From contig JAYMSP010000381.1 in the NCBI GenBank assembly GCA_036897095.1, positions 1 through 54,831 of the forward strand: a stretch of DNA of 54,831 nt, read 5' to 3'. Positions 1 to 11,200 of this stretch are shown here, in pieces (the first letter of the stretch is position 1; every line of letters starts with the position of its first letter). The DNA comes from Plantago elongata (taxonomy: Eukaryota > Streptophyta > Magnoliopsida > Lamiales > Plantaginaceae). The notes beneath the pieces are model-generated. The model had not been told where the DNA came from. It saw only the letters and a program-made list of their open reading frames with translations, and did not search any database. The translations under genes were made by a program, and so were the position numbers.

Positions 1-77
1 TATTTTTCCATCCGTTTGACCGGATATCCGGTCAAACGAATGCGGATTGATCCGTATCCGTCCGTTGTGCAGCCCTA
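1..77 (-). mobile_element. terminal end of an hAT-like DNA transposon (truncated by window edge)
   Basis: Read on the minus strand, the segment begins TAGGGCTGCACAACGG near position 77 and continues with CGG/CCG-rich repeats of the kind found at the ends of many plant hAT elements. It interrupts the gag reading frame that runs up to about position 78. Positions 13-38 form a perfect 26-nt palindrome (half-site CGTTTGACCGGAT). The other end lies outside the window, so the 8-bp target duplication (predicted from about 78-85) cannot be checked. hAT assignment is an inference from terminal resemblance to the complete element at 31339-32347. Confidence 0.5.
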
Positions 78-1137
78 CTGCAGACTGAGTGAACACATCA
101 GTATGGTAAGCCTCAACAACATTTGCAGTGGATACCTTCCCAAATTTGCTTGGTTGTTTCCAACCAGGTGGGTAACCAATGAGTTGGAAACATGTTTCTT
201 GTGTGTGATTGCTCAAACCACAATGTAAGCACTTCCTCTTTGGTTTATCCTTCTAATATTGTTTGAATTACTGAGGAATTGTAGGGGTACCTTGAGAGCC
301 TACATATCTGGTATGAGGAGGCCTGTATGATGTGTTGGTTTCGCTCACCATAGCAGCTGAATCCAAAGGATTGTGAGCAGCAGGTTGAAAGAGGGATCTT
401 TGTGATTCTTCTTGAAGTAGTAGTGAATACACTTGTGACAACGTGGGTAATGGCTTATGCAGAAGGAGTTGGCTACGCAGATGGGAATAAGATTCATCCA
501 AACCAACTAGAAATTTCATAACAACATCCTTTTGCTCAGTTATCATTTGTGATTGAATGAGATCACACCTACAACTTGATAAGGCACCACAAGAACAAGC
601 TAAAGTAGGCCTATAGCTGATGTATTCATCCCAAATACCTTTGAAATAGTTGTAATACTGAGTGAGAGACATCGAATTCTTCTCAAGGGTGAACACTCTT
701 GGTCCATCAGATTGTGCATATCTGGACTGTATTTCAAGCCACACGTCCCTAGCTGAGTTACAATACAACAGTCTGTTCTTGATGTCATCATGGAGGGATA
801 AATTTATCCATCTCAAAACTAAGGCGTTGGCTCGTTCATAGGCATCATACAAGTCAAGATCATCCATGGCAGGTACAGGAAGAGAGCCATCGATTAATGC
901 AAGCTTGTTCTTCACTTGCAAGGCACGGATCACAGATTTTCTCCAAGAAACGTAGTTGGTGCCGTTGAGGATGACTGAGATGATCTGCAGCCCTGGATGA
1001 TCAGATGGATGGTAGAAATAGGGTGATAGTTGGTTTTCTACAGGGTTCAATGATGAACAGGCATGGGAAACAGCAGGTGATGGTGCACCTGATTGGTGAT
1101 GGACGACATTGCCGCCAGTTGAGGATGATTCCGCCAT
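78..1137 (-). pseudogene. gag: Ty1/Copia retrotransposon gag fragment with stops and a transposon insertion
   Basis: The minus-strand frame starts at ATG 1137 (protein begins MAESSSTGG) and encodes a Copia gag of the UBN2/Retrotran_gag type. It has the N-terminal segment with NGTNYVSWRKSVIRALQ, then the RSQLLLHKPLPTLSQVYSLLLQEE region. Two in-frame stops (TAA at 268-270, TAG at 253-255) break it. In the same frame a CX2CX4HX4C zinc knuckle follows at about 190-231 (C, C, H and C all present). At about 78 the frame runs into an hAT-like end. Gag packages the element's RNA into cytoplasmic particles, but this copy cannot make full-length product. The pol region would lie beyond the left edge. 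Confidence 0.88.
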
Positions 1138-1342
1138 TGATAAGGCGAAGAAACTGCAGAATTGTGGAGGTAACTGTCCAAGAAACCGTCGATTGGGTGT
1201 AATTGAACTGCCAGCCGGAATTGTAGTCGGATACGGCAAGATTGAACAGACGGAACCAATGGATCGCAGAATAGAAAAATAGAGTATGTGGTTTGTGGTG
1301 GAAGTTTGATTGATTCAATGCACGATTATCAATTGATTTCTA

Positions 1343-1351
1343 CTGATACCA
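1343..1351 (-). promoter_or_regulatory. primer-binding site of the Copia relic
   Basis: The minus strand reads TGGTATCAG here, matching the first nine bases of the initiator-tRNA-Met-type primer site (TGGTATCAGAGC) used by plant Copia elements. It sits immediately inside an LTR ending in ACA and about 200 bases before the gag start, the expected layout. Confidence 0.8.
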
Positions 1352-1547
1352 TGTAAACAAGTTTGGTATGTGCAAAACCAAGTAATTGTATTGATGATTT
1401 GAGGAACTTAACTCCAAAATATGAGTACATTACAATGGCTACACAATGAGAAACACACACACACAGTGTATGAAGAAGGAAGGAAAAGAAACTAACTATT
1501 GTAGCTAAACTAACTAAGTTAACTATGTTAACCAACTTAACTACCAA
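1352..1547 (-). repeat. 5' LTR of the Copia relic (outer edge approximate)
   Basis: On the minus strand this stretch ends CTTGTTTACA directly before the primer-binding site. It holds a (TG)n microsatellite (plus-strand CA run near 1455-1466) and TTAGTTAACT-like short repeats. The outer boundary near TATTGGTAG at about 1547 is a guess, since an LTR should begin TG and this would need one substitution. The 3' LTR is not in the window, so length cannot be confirmed. Confidence 0.6.
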
Positions 1548-1786
1548 TAAAATACTCTTAAGAATAGAGTATCACTTCTTGAATGAAGTCTGTACAAGAT
1601 GAACTTAAACTTCGAACATGAGGTATACAGATTGCAGAATTTAGATTCGGAGAGGATGCGGTGCCAAGCAGTGCACACACACTTACCGCATGACATCAGT
1701 AGCCGAAACTCTGAGGAAAATTTCTTGTAAAATAGCAATCGGAAGCTCAGATGTGTAGCATGCTTTACTACCATCCTCAATACTAA

Positions 1787-1925
1787 GGCTGTGTTTTCAT
1801 CAACTGAAAATCAATTCAATTCAGTTCAATCCCGTTCAGTCCAGTTCAACTTGGCATAGTTATAATTTATAACTTACTCCAGTTTAATCCAGTTTCAGTC
1901 CAGTAAATCTCAAGAGAACACATCC
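1787..1925. mobile_element. Tourist/Harbinger-like MITE with TAA target duplication
   Basis: The 139-bp element has imperfect terminal inverted repeats GGCTGTGTTTTC (left) and GGATGTGTTCTC (right, reverse complement), 10 of 12 matching. It is flanked by TAA at 1784-1786 and 1926-1928. A 3-bp TAA duplication with this size fits PIF/Harbinger-derived MITEs. The interior repeats CAGTCCAGTT-like motifs and encodes nothing. Confidence 0.7.
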
Positions 1926-1928
1926 TAA

Positions 1929-2948
1929 TTCTCCCTATTCTCTCCATGACTGAATGCGCAATTTTCTGAACCTGTAAAGGATTTGGTAAGTTTTGTATAG
2001 AATCCAGAATTAAGCTGTTCGATTATATATGTAGTAAACATACTGATTTACAAGTCATCTAAAGAGGGTAACTCTACCTGATCCATACTTGATATCTTAT
2101 CAATTGATTATCTGCAAAACATGAAAGACACAAAATTTAATTAACCACCAGGCACAAGCAGAATATAGTATACAACAAAACTCCATGGACCCTCATCAAG
2201 CAAAATCATTCACGTTGGAGTTCTAAAGATAAAATATATTAATCAACGTCAAATCCAAATCGATTAAGAAAAAAAAGGTACTGAATTAATTTACCTTACT
2301 CCATGAGACGGGTGGAGAATTTTTTTTTATTATCATTTTCCTTATTAGAAAAAAAAGGTATTAGGAAATTTTTTTTAACTCATCGGAGTGTTAAGTTGCT
2401 GATCCATCTACAGGATATATATGGTATGGTAGATATGGATATACAAGAGAAATTCTTTACATTTTATACATTTCTGTGAATAACTAGACTCCCTTGAAAC
2501 TCCTCAACACTCCGTTATGGTCGAACGCAAAAGACCATAATTGCTCACTCTCTTCTTGGGGTTAAAAACATGTCGGCCTCCTCCGATACATCCCATATTC
2601 AAAATGAGTGTGTAATCTACCTGAAATGACATACAGTCCCACATTTTTCCCACATTTTTTTGTGAGAGGGGTACATCAAAGGACCTAGCATCAAATGGAC
2701 CGTTTAAATTTTTTAATTAAATACCTACCAAGGGAAGGAAATTGGAAATGCTTAAAATAATTGCTTTTCATAGATGTGAATCGACTTTCTAAACAGAACT
2801 TCAAAGAGAAAATACATAGAGTGTTCACAATAGTTGCTAATCATCCGAAAAGAACGAAAATGCAAAACCATAACATATTGGCAAATGCATGTTCATAAAT
2901 CATAACATGTTCAAATCCATGAGATGGCTAAAAAGGGTAAACAGCACT
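1929..2948. other. intergenic, no gene recognised
   Basis: AT-rich DNA between the MITE and the 3' end of the CER26-like gene. It contains poly-A/T runs near 2270-2380. I see no coding region or RNA gene. The last 200-300 bases before 2948 probably include the 3' UTR of the CER26-like gene (inference). Confidence 0.5.
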
Positions 2949-5558
2949 TCACTTCCTCCCACTGCTAACTAAAGTAGGCTCTAGCTCAAGTATAACCTGA
3001 TCCTTGGACAAGCTAGCAATTTGCTCCTCCGGTAGTGTCACCGTGACAGTTCGCCCCAAACCTGGTTCGCCCGAAGGCATAACCATAATCAAGCCTTCTC
3101 CTTCCACATTCTCCACGCGGTAGCTAACATGGGCCGGTTTTTCCCCATCCTTGAACATTGTGGTGTACATAAGCGCTACACCATTCTCAGCATTGGCCAT
3201 GTGTCCCATATCAACACATGTAAGCCTAGGCCCGTACATCTTATTAGGCCCCTTGCCTTCTTTTCCAAGTGACTCCAACCGGGCCATATCAGCCAAATAG
3301 TCGCCCCCCTTGATATCCGCAACATGATTGTGGACATACTGTGCTACCGAGCCTAGCGCGTCAGTTTCTGACACAATGGAGTTGTCGAGATAAAGTGATG
3401 AGAAATGGTACGCATTTCCGAAATAGTTAAGAGGTACTATAGGCGGATTGCCACGGTTTCTCAAGTCAACACATATAGAGAGCTCATGCTCGTTAACCCC
3501 TGGTAATGGCTCTTGCCAACGTGCAATGCGGGTCCATAAAATGGCAACCAACACGTCGAAGGGGTTGGCTTTGGGGCATTGGGTTTTGACTTGATTAAGG
3601 CATTTCTCGATTGACGGGCTTCCGAATTTCATGGTGATAGTTGCCATTTTGGATGGAGTAATGATGCATTTTGGTGTTGCAAGGGGTGGAGTTGAGATGT
3701 TTGAAGAGGGGAGTTGAAAGATGGGAGGGTGGGTGAGGGGTAGCCCCCTATGAGCTTCGGACCATGACTTGATGAGCATTGTCACACTTGTTATGTCTGC
3801 GTGCATATGAGTGCAGCTCACCCCTATTGCCAATCCTCCACATTTGAAGCTATTTATCTGCATTCATATCAACCATTATTACTATTCTTCTCATAATATT
3901 AATGAAAGTAAAAAATGTGTAAAGTTACTCCATCCTATAAACGATTTAAGGTTTGGCATTTTGGACCTTCATTCGAGAACAATATTTTTGCATGCGATAC
4001 CTATTAAAAGGTACCAAACGATTTAACGCAATGTCACACTCATATCTTTTTCATATTCCGACAACTTTTAGTTTAAAGGATCTAGTGTTTGACTTAAATT
4101 ACTGCACAAAATCCAAAGAATAAAGACCGGGTCTCGATCAGGTCCTCACAGGAAATCTAACATTCAAAATACAGTATACCAAGCTGTGTTCTTAACAAAA
4201 AAATGTCAACCCACCCACCACTAAACATCTATAAATAACTAAATAATTTCTTCATTCTTTAAGAATTTTCAACTACATTACTTTCTCTTCAATTAAAGAA
4301 TAATATTTATATATTAATTTATGTGGAGTATTATATTGATAAAATAATAATTAATTAATTAAATATGTGAGAGAAATAAGAAAGTTAGGATAAAGCAGGA
4401 AAGATAAAATATTTTCTACTTTGGATAGTAATTTTGTAATGTTACTTCAAATATCGAAAATTAAAAATTCTTTATTAGATCAAAGACATTAATATACCTC
4501 AATGAAAGTCCATATATAGTCAAACAAGGGACTATTGTATTTGTCACTCAACTTAATCAATTTTAAATTTTTTTAAATATTATTAAACATGAAGTATAGC
4601 ATTACAATTACAATTGGTGAACAAGACGAATTTATCAATCGATTCTAGGTGCAAATCAACACCAATCTTTATTTAGAGAATATAATCACCAATTTCGATC
4701 TTTATTTAGAGAATATAATCACCCAAACCCATTTTGGGGAATCGACCCGTGACTTCATGGTTACGGGTGTCTCAGCTTACCACTCGGCTACAAACGCACA
4801 GAGCAAAAGGACAACTTTAATAAGGTACCCAGGTGATTACATGCTGAATATACAGTAATTAGGAGCTGTTCAACTGAAATGTATTAAAACAAAACTGAAA
4901 TGAGATATAAAAATGTAATTAAATAAAACTAAACTAAATATAATTAAATATAATTAAATTGATTTTAAGTTGAATATAATATAATCTTATATTGTTTCAA
5001 CAATATTCATAACGTTTTTATAACCGTACGTAATTTTTTTTTTATAACAGTAATGTTTATTTAGTTACATTTAATTCATTTACAAAGCTCCGACAACAAA
5101 TCGTTGGTGCACAATACCTGGATCCGGAACGGCGACCAAAAGCTGGGGTCATCAGGCATTTCCTCCCACACCGTTAGATCCCTCTCCTCCTTCTCATCAG
5201 CAGATCTCAGCCACTCATCCACCGTCACACTCACACTCGCTTGCAACATCCTAACACCAGCATCATTACACTTCACGCCCCACCCGCCATGATCCGGGTC
5301 CCGGGTCAACCTACCCGTTACAAGCGGGTACTGATCCAGCAACCGCGACAACGAGACCCGGAGATTGTCAAGGTCCGATGGCATTGGGCCATCGTTGAAC
5401 GGGTTGGAGTTGTAGTAGAACACAAGGTGGACCGTGTGGAGGCCCATGGAGCGGTCCAGTATGGAGAACTCATGGACCTTTCCGGGCTCAGTTGGCGTGC
5501 TGGACACGATGCTTAGTAGTGACTGAAATTTGACTCTTGGGGAGTTTGTTTCCGCCAT
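2949..5558 (-). CDS. CER26-like: CER2/CER26-type BAHD-family protein (very-long-chain wax elongation)
   Basis: Two exons, 5558-5118 and 3857-2949, joined by a 1260-bp GT-AG phase-0 intron, give 449 residues, usual for BAHD proteins. Seen: ATG at 5558, segments WSPFRIQ (end of exon 1) and CTHMHAD. The HXXXD motif is intact (His164, Asp168). The usual C-terminal DFGWG motif is replaced by DMGHM near residue 363. The HVSYRVENVEGEGLIMVMPS stretch and TLPEEQI C-terminus resemble Arabidopsis CER26/CER26-like rather than ordinary BAHD enzymes. Known for the family: CER2-like proteins act in the ER with the CER6 condensing enzyme to extend acyl chains beyond C28 for cuticular wax, and acyl transfer may not be needed. 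That this copy does so is inference. The intron carries a tRNA-derived repeat. Another DFGWG-lacking BAHD clade is the main alternative. Confidence 0.84.
4664..4815 (-). repeat. tRNA-derived (SINE-like) repeat with a 33-bp tandem duplication, in the CER26-like intron
   Basis: On the minus strand, TAGCCGAGTGGTAAG resembles a Pol III A box and GGGTTCGATTCC a B box, at tRNA-like spacing (about 4735-4795). Downstream, a 26-bp block containing TTTAGAGAATATAATCACC on the plus strand occurs twice, starting at 4665 and 4698. The tRNA-like head indicates a SINE; I found no clear target duplication, so the ends are approximate. A short diverged match to this head lies near 51249-51300. Confidence 0.55.
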
Positions 5559-5618
5559 GTTTGATTTGAGTGAACTGAGTTTACTTTGAGTGTCGGCAGT
5601 GGAGAGAAATGGGACCGG

Positions 5619-5625
5619 TATATAT
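5619..5625 (-). promoter_or_regulatory. putative TATA box of the CER26-like gene
   Basis: The minus strand reads CATATATACC about 60 bases upstream of the start codon at 5558. Position and composition fit a plant core promoter; the start of transcription would be near 5590. Confidence 0.5.
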
Positions 5626-8243
5626 GGGCGGTGGTGTAGGAGAGGGTAGTTGAAGGTTGCTTTAATGGGATGAATTTAAGTGACTTTGGAGCTCATGTAC
5701 GTGTTTTCTGCTGTTTACAAATGGCAATTGGGCCCATGCTATATAGAACAATCCTTCCATACGTCACAGTAGTATAGTACATACCATTGCTCGTAAATTC
5801 GTACCACTGTCAAAACTTTCAGGACCTTTGTATGTACTTCCAAGTTCCAACTTTTGAGTGTCTACTTATCCAGAGTACCAAGTACTAGATGATTGGTAAT
5901 TATAACCACCCGCAACAGCATAAATTTACGATGGAACTTTTGAGCGTCAATTATATAATTTTATTAAATTATTTATTATTATCATTTAAGAGTAATTTAT
6001 GATAAAGTGAAAGACAGTAGATCGTAAAATAGTAAAATATAAACATTTAAAAAAACGGAGAGAGTATTATTTAGGTCTCATTGAAACATTTTACATTGCG
6101 CCCTTAATTTTAATGTAGGCTTTGATTTCGATGTTCGATTATATTGAGATATAGGCCCCATACTTAGAGTTTCATCTGTAAAATTATAGTTTAAATACAA
6201 TATTATGATTTAAAGTTCACCAGAGTTTGTAGCAGTTGAAAAATTATACTTACAAATTCATAAATAATGTATTATTGTATACCATTTTATTAGTAAAATA
6301 ATTATATAATATTGTTTATTGTTTATTTGGTCTATTTTAGATTATGTACAAATCTCATAATAAATAACTTGTATTTTGATCACGCTATATTGTACCTCTA
6401 CCAAATCTCACAATTATGTACAAATCTCACAAATTATGAACAAATCTCAAAATAAATGCTATGAGTTGATCGCCTTGTTCTTTTACCAATATATTCCTAA
6501 GTTTTGAAAAAATGGAGAGGAAAAAGGGGACAGGATTTATTACATACATGCAGTACGGTACCGATGAAAATAATAGGAATGGAAAATTCGACTGTATGGT
6601 CTTGATTATTCAACTACCAACCTACAAATGTGTACACTGATCCCTTGTCGCGGTCAAATTTACTACGTTTGGCAACTTGTCAACAACTGCACTAAATTTG
6701 CAATTACTCCAATCGTCCTTTGTCGAGTTTATCTCCTAAACATCATTTGATTAATTGTACCACAAGTTACATCAATCTCCAAAAATGTCCAATATATTTA
6801 ATACTAATGAATTGAGGTCAGTGGATTGAATAGAAGCGGCTAGAAAGTTTTATTTTTGGTTGCTTGGCCTCCCAAAATTTCCAGTTGTTTGAATTTCCGC
6901 GTATAAGAAAGCAGTACTAATAAAAAAAAATAGTGATATTATGCAAATTGAACATAAACCGGCTGAGTGCCAACTATTTTGTACATTATTTCTTAAATTG
7001 ACAAGTCAAGTTTACTCATTAATCATTACACTCCATATTGACCGATTACGTATTTCGTAACATACACTTTTATAGTATCAAATTCAAACTTCAACTCATT
7101 ACAAGTCACTCAAATTGAATTTTATTTTTAGACCGACTTTTTTAAGGAGTCGAGTAAGCCTAAAATAGATCAATGACTTAGCTTGAGTCAAGTAATTATT
7201 GGCTATTCAATTCGACTCGTCTACTTTCTTGTTTTCGAGCACGAAATAATTTCCTTTTAAAAATTAAAAAAACGAAAATACAACGTTGATCAATCATATC
7301 CATACACAACTAATATGACAAAGTATATATACACACAACAGATTTGATGTCTATCCTATCACATCACCTGTAACCTAGCACAAGATGGGGCAAGTCCCTA
7401 ACATTTTCAATCATTCTTCTAATAGTGACAATCGTATAATATACAATTCTAGGATTTATAGGACGATGTTGAAGAGTAATATATTTTCACGTATTCAAGT
7501 GCAAAAAGACGTCAACCACTACCATTTTAATAACTTGCTATGCAAACTCCTACCCTTAATTTGAGACACCAATCACGACAATTTATGATCTCAATAAAGA
7601 GGAATATGTTAATTCCTCCCCCCATGCAAAACTCAAACAAATACTCTCCCTATCACAACACAATGAAAGAAAGAAAAATGGTATGCATTTTAACTGGACT
7701 CACCTCGTTTAGTAAAAGTGTAAGGCTAAGAGGTTGTTTGACCAATCATTTAAATACTTCAATTTGGCTTGATGAATAGTGATTTGGCCTAAAATACAAT
7801 TCAAATATCTCATTTCAATTCCATTCCAAACACAATTTCATCAAAATTCATCCAAATACCCATTCAAATTCTATACCAATTTGTAATGGATTTTCATGCT
7901 TCTATAATTTCAAGTATTCAACATGATGAGGATAGAAGTGTGAACAAAATATGATAATTTGAATGATACATATAATTACATTATTGTGAAAAATTTAAAT
8001 TATCATAATTCATAACTATAATAAATGTTCATTTATATGTATTGAAATACATGTCTGCAATAATTATTCGTATACGTTATATTATTCATATTTAGTATTA
8101 GTTATTCGGTTCGGGTCAATGGAGGTGAAATGAGAATGCGGGTATCCGAAAATTGAAAACCAGAGTCGCCATTGACATTGACAACATTGAACGCCAAGGA
8201 GCAGAATTTCATCTGAGAAAAGCAAGGAATCAGCGGCGAAACC
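5626..8243. other. intergenic between divergent CER26-like and PNG1 genes
   Basis: This 2.6-kb divergent spacer holds the upstream regions of both genes. It includes a one-sided MITE-like remnant ending near CGGAGAGAGTAT (about 6055), three nearby copies of ACAAATCTCA between 6350 and 6450, and a TE-like repeat at about 7728-7875 listed separately. I see no gene in it. Confidence 0.5.
7728..7875. repeat. MITE-like repeat, copy 1 (related to 22413-22570)
   Basis: The segment shares the core CAGTGATTTGGCCTAAAATA (here TAGTGATTTGGCC...) and the order of flanking blocks with 22413-22570: TTGTTTG at the left, CCAAACACAATTT in the middle, CATCCAAAT towards the right. It has no coding content. The terminal repeats are more decayed than in copy 2, so boundaries are approximate. 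Confidence 0.6.
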
Positions 8244-11200
8244 ATGGTGGCGCGTAAATTCGTCGTTCAACACGGTGGCTCCACATTCGATCTCGATTAC
8301 GATACCGACGATGGCCTCGAAGTTCGCTTCATTTCTCTCTTCTTCTCTATCCTCACTTTCCGTCACAACAATTCTCAAACCACTATTCGCTCTCTTTGCG
8401 ATTGCTTTACAGGTGCTCAAATTCCAGCTCTACTCTCTCACCTCAATCCCTCCCGATCAGCAGAAGGTCTAGTTCGCTCTCTCTATCTTCTGTTCATCTT
8501 TTCGTAGCTATTGTTGACCGTACTTGAAGCGATTGAGTAGCGGTTCCTTGTGTTGTACTCTATGCTTAAATGCTTGTATGAATTAGTTTGTTATCGCTAT
8601 ACAAATTATAGCAATCGTAATTGAAAATGTAGTCCATCGGTAGTTACCGACGCTGATCGTGTGGTCCAGTTGATTAGTAGGCGTGTGAATGAATTTGTAG
8701 TGTTGATCGATTGATTGACTGTGATTTGGATGTGATCTTCAGATATTGGGAAATGATGATGATCGTTCAGTGTCGGATGATGCTGACCTAGAATCGATTA
8801 CTGATAACTTGAGGTTGGTGACGATTGATGAGGAGGATGAAGGATTCAAAGAAAATGAAGATCCCGGGGCTTCAGTATCAGATGAGGAGTTGGCTAGAAT
8901 GCTGCAGGTGTCAATTGTGATGCTTTGTCTGTTCCTTTCATTATCATGCCATGTGCTTCTCTGTTAGTCACATTATTATCTAGTCAATTGTGTGCAAGTT
9001 TGGATATAGGATTCTACAGGATCGACCTTGTTTTGATATTAGCATGAAGTAATTTTAACACTCTACTTGAGCCGAGTTGCATGTAATTCTTTTGAATGAT
9101 CACCTGCTTGTTACTTGTTCAAAGTACAGTAAAAAATTCCAAAAAATAATGTATGAAGCTGAACTGACCACGTGATCTCCTAAGGATAGAGCCAGTAATT
9201 GGCGTGAATATTTAATCATTCAGTATTACTTGCTTCTCAACTGTTAATATTAACTAGTTACTGTAACATGTTTGGTGAAACGAAAGGCCAAGTGAAGGTT
9301 GCTTTTATAGATTTTAGTGCGTTGTAATTTTGGTCATTTTTCTTTGGCCTACAGCTTTTTTTTTTAATTACTATTGGAGTCGTGTTTAGCATCTGTATAA
9401 TTAAGGGAGCTGCTTTCTTTATCTTTTGGATGAATCCATAAATTGTGTGTATGGTGTAGGCCGAAGAAGAGGCGATGATGATGCAACAGTTTGTTGCAAC
9501 TGGAAGCACAAAGCATGTTGAGCAGAGGATTCGGCCTTATGTTGATCAAGTTCTATTGGTAATCATTCTTAATTTGTTTACTTCCCTTCTTTGGTTTTTG
9601 AGTTCCTTTGAAAGCTGAGAAAGAGGAAGATTCAAAGATGTTCTGAATTTGGTTCTGTTATAATACGTATATACCAGTTTGCTGCTCATCCATGGGAAAG
9701 GAGAAACACGTAACATAATATTTGTCTTGCTAACCTTTTGGCGAAAAAAGAGATTGATTTCTTGAGATATCTTATTGTGTTGGCACAGTATGAAGACCCG
9801 CAACGACAGGAATCAGCTCGAAAAAGTGTACCTGTGGAGAAACTTGAGGAGAAAGCAATGATTGCATTGGCTAGGGTAAGAAAGAACTTCCATATCTATC
9901 TCATCAAAACAGCGGAGGGTAAACGACCGTCCAAGTTAAAGCTCATAGGATCTAAATAGAACTAATATCTCTCTTTTCGATCATGACCAGTGTTTTACTG
10001 TTCTTTCTTCTTGGCACTGCGTCCATCTTATTTGATCCAATTGTTGTGTTTATGTTCATTCAATGACTGAAGACCGAAGTATGTCATAAATGCTTTAAAC
10101 TCAAGAGTGATTCATGAAGTGCTTAAAAGCGTCCAGGCTGTTACTCTAATACGCTGCAGATCATTTCTTCTCATCTTCCTAGATCCCAGTAATAACCACT
10201 GTGTATTTGAATCATTTATATGGAGTAATTTTTGTGTAGATTAATATAACAACTGGCACCAAACTTTTGTTTGTGTTCCTTTTAAATTTTGAATTACTTC
10301 TTTTCGAACCAAATTCTCATATTTATCTACTTTGATAGGAAGGAAACTTCAAACCAACAAAAGATGAATTCGATCATGCATTTCTTCTGCAACTGCTCTT
10401 TTGGTTCAAGCAATCATTCAGGTCTAGTCTTACCATTCACTTCCTCATGATTCAGTGCTTATCAGAACTATGTTAAAGATGGTATGACAATGCATGGCAT
10501 GTTTGCTGCTTTAACACGTTTTTCTCTCGCAGGTTGTTATTTTAAATAGATCCCTATCTGTTACATGCAGAAAATTAGCAGTTATTTCATCAATACTCTT
10601 GTCTGTGCTTAAATGGCCCTGATTAATGAGGCGATTGAGCTCGGAAGTTTGGGATCAGAAGATCCCCAAAGGAACTTTACGTTTGTGGTGAACATTAGAT
10701 GTGTAACCGATAATCGTATATTATTAGTAAGGACTGAGAATATTAGATATTGAACTTCTTTCATGAGTGTGTATTGTAACATTTAGCAAATAGATGACAG
10801 AGGTCAAATTGAAACATAGTTCTGTTAGAAACTTGGAAAGCTATACGTATATAGTGATCATCTGAGAAAGTGTGCAGTTATTTGACACTTTATATACCTC
10901 TTTTATTGTTGAAAGACTGGTGTGTAGCATTCTCATCAAATAACATCATCTATATTAGTCATGGGATTGATGATTTCTTATTTTTATATTTTCATGTAAC
11001 CCACTTCTCTAATCTAAAATTTAACTAATGTAACCCTGAATGTTTTACTTTGGTATCTGCAGGTGGGTTAATGCACCTCCCTGTGAAAGTTGCAACAATG
11101 AAACATTCAATCAGGGCATGGGAACTCCAAATCATTCTGAGTCACGTTATGGAGCATCTCGAGTTGAACTTTACCGGTATCTCCTTTTGGAGTTTCTGTA

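Noticed and set aside
1541..1780. 79-codon minus-strand ORF beside the Copia LTR
   Set aside because: No homology recognised, cysteine/serine-rich random appearance and an upstream edge at the MITE.
4649..4858. Small ORF in the CER26-like intron
   Set aside because: It lies entirely within the tRNA-derived repeat and its tandem duplication.
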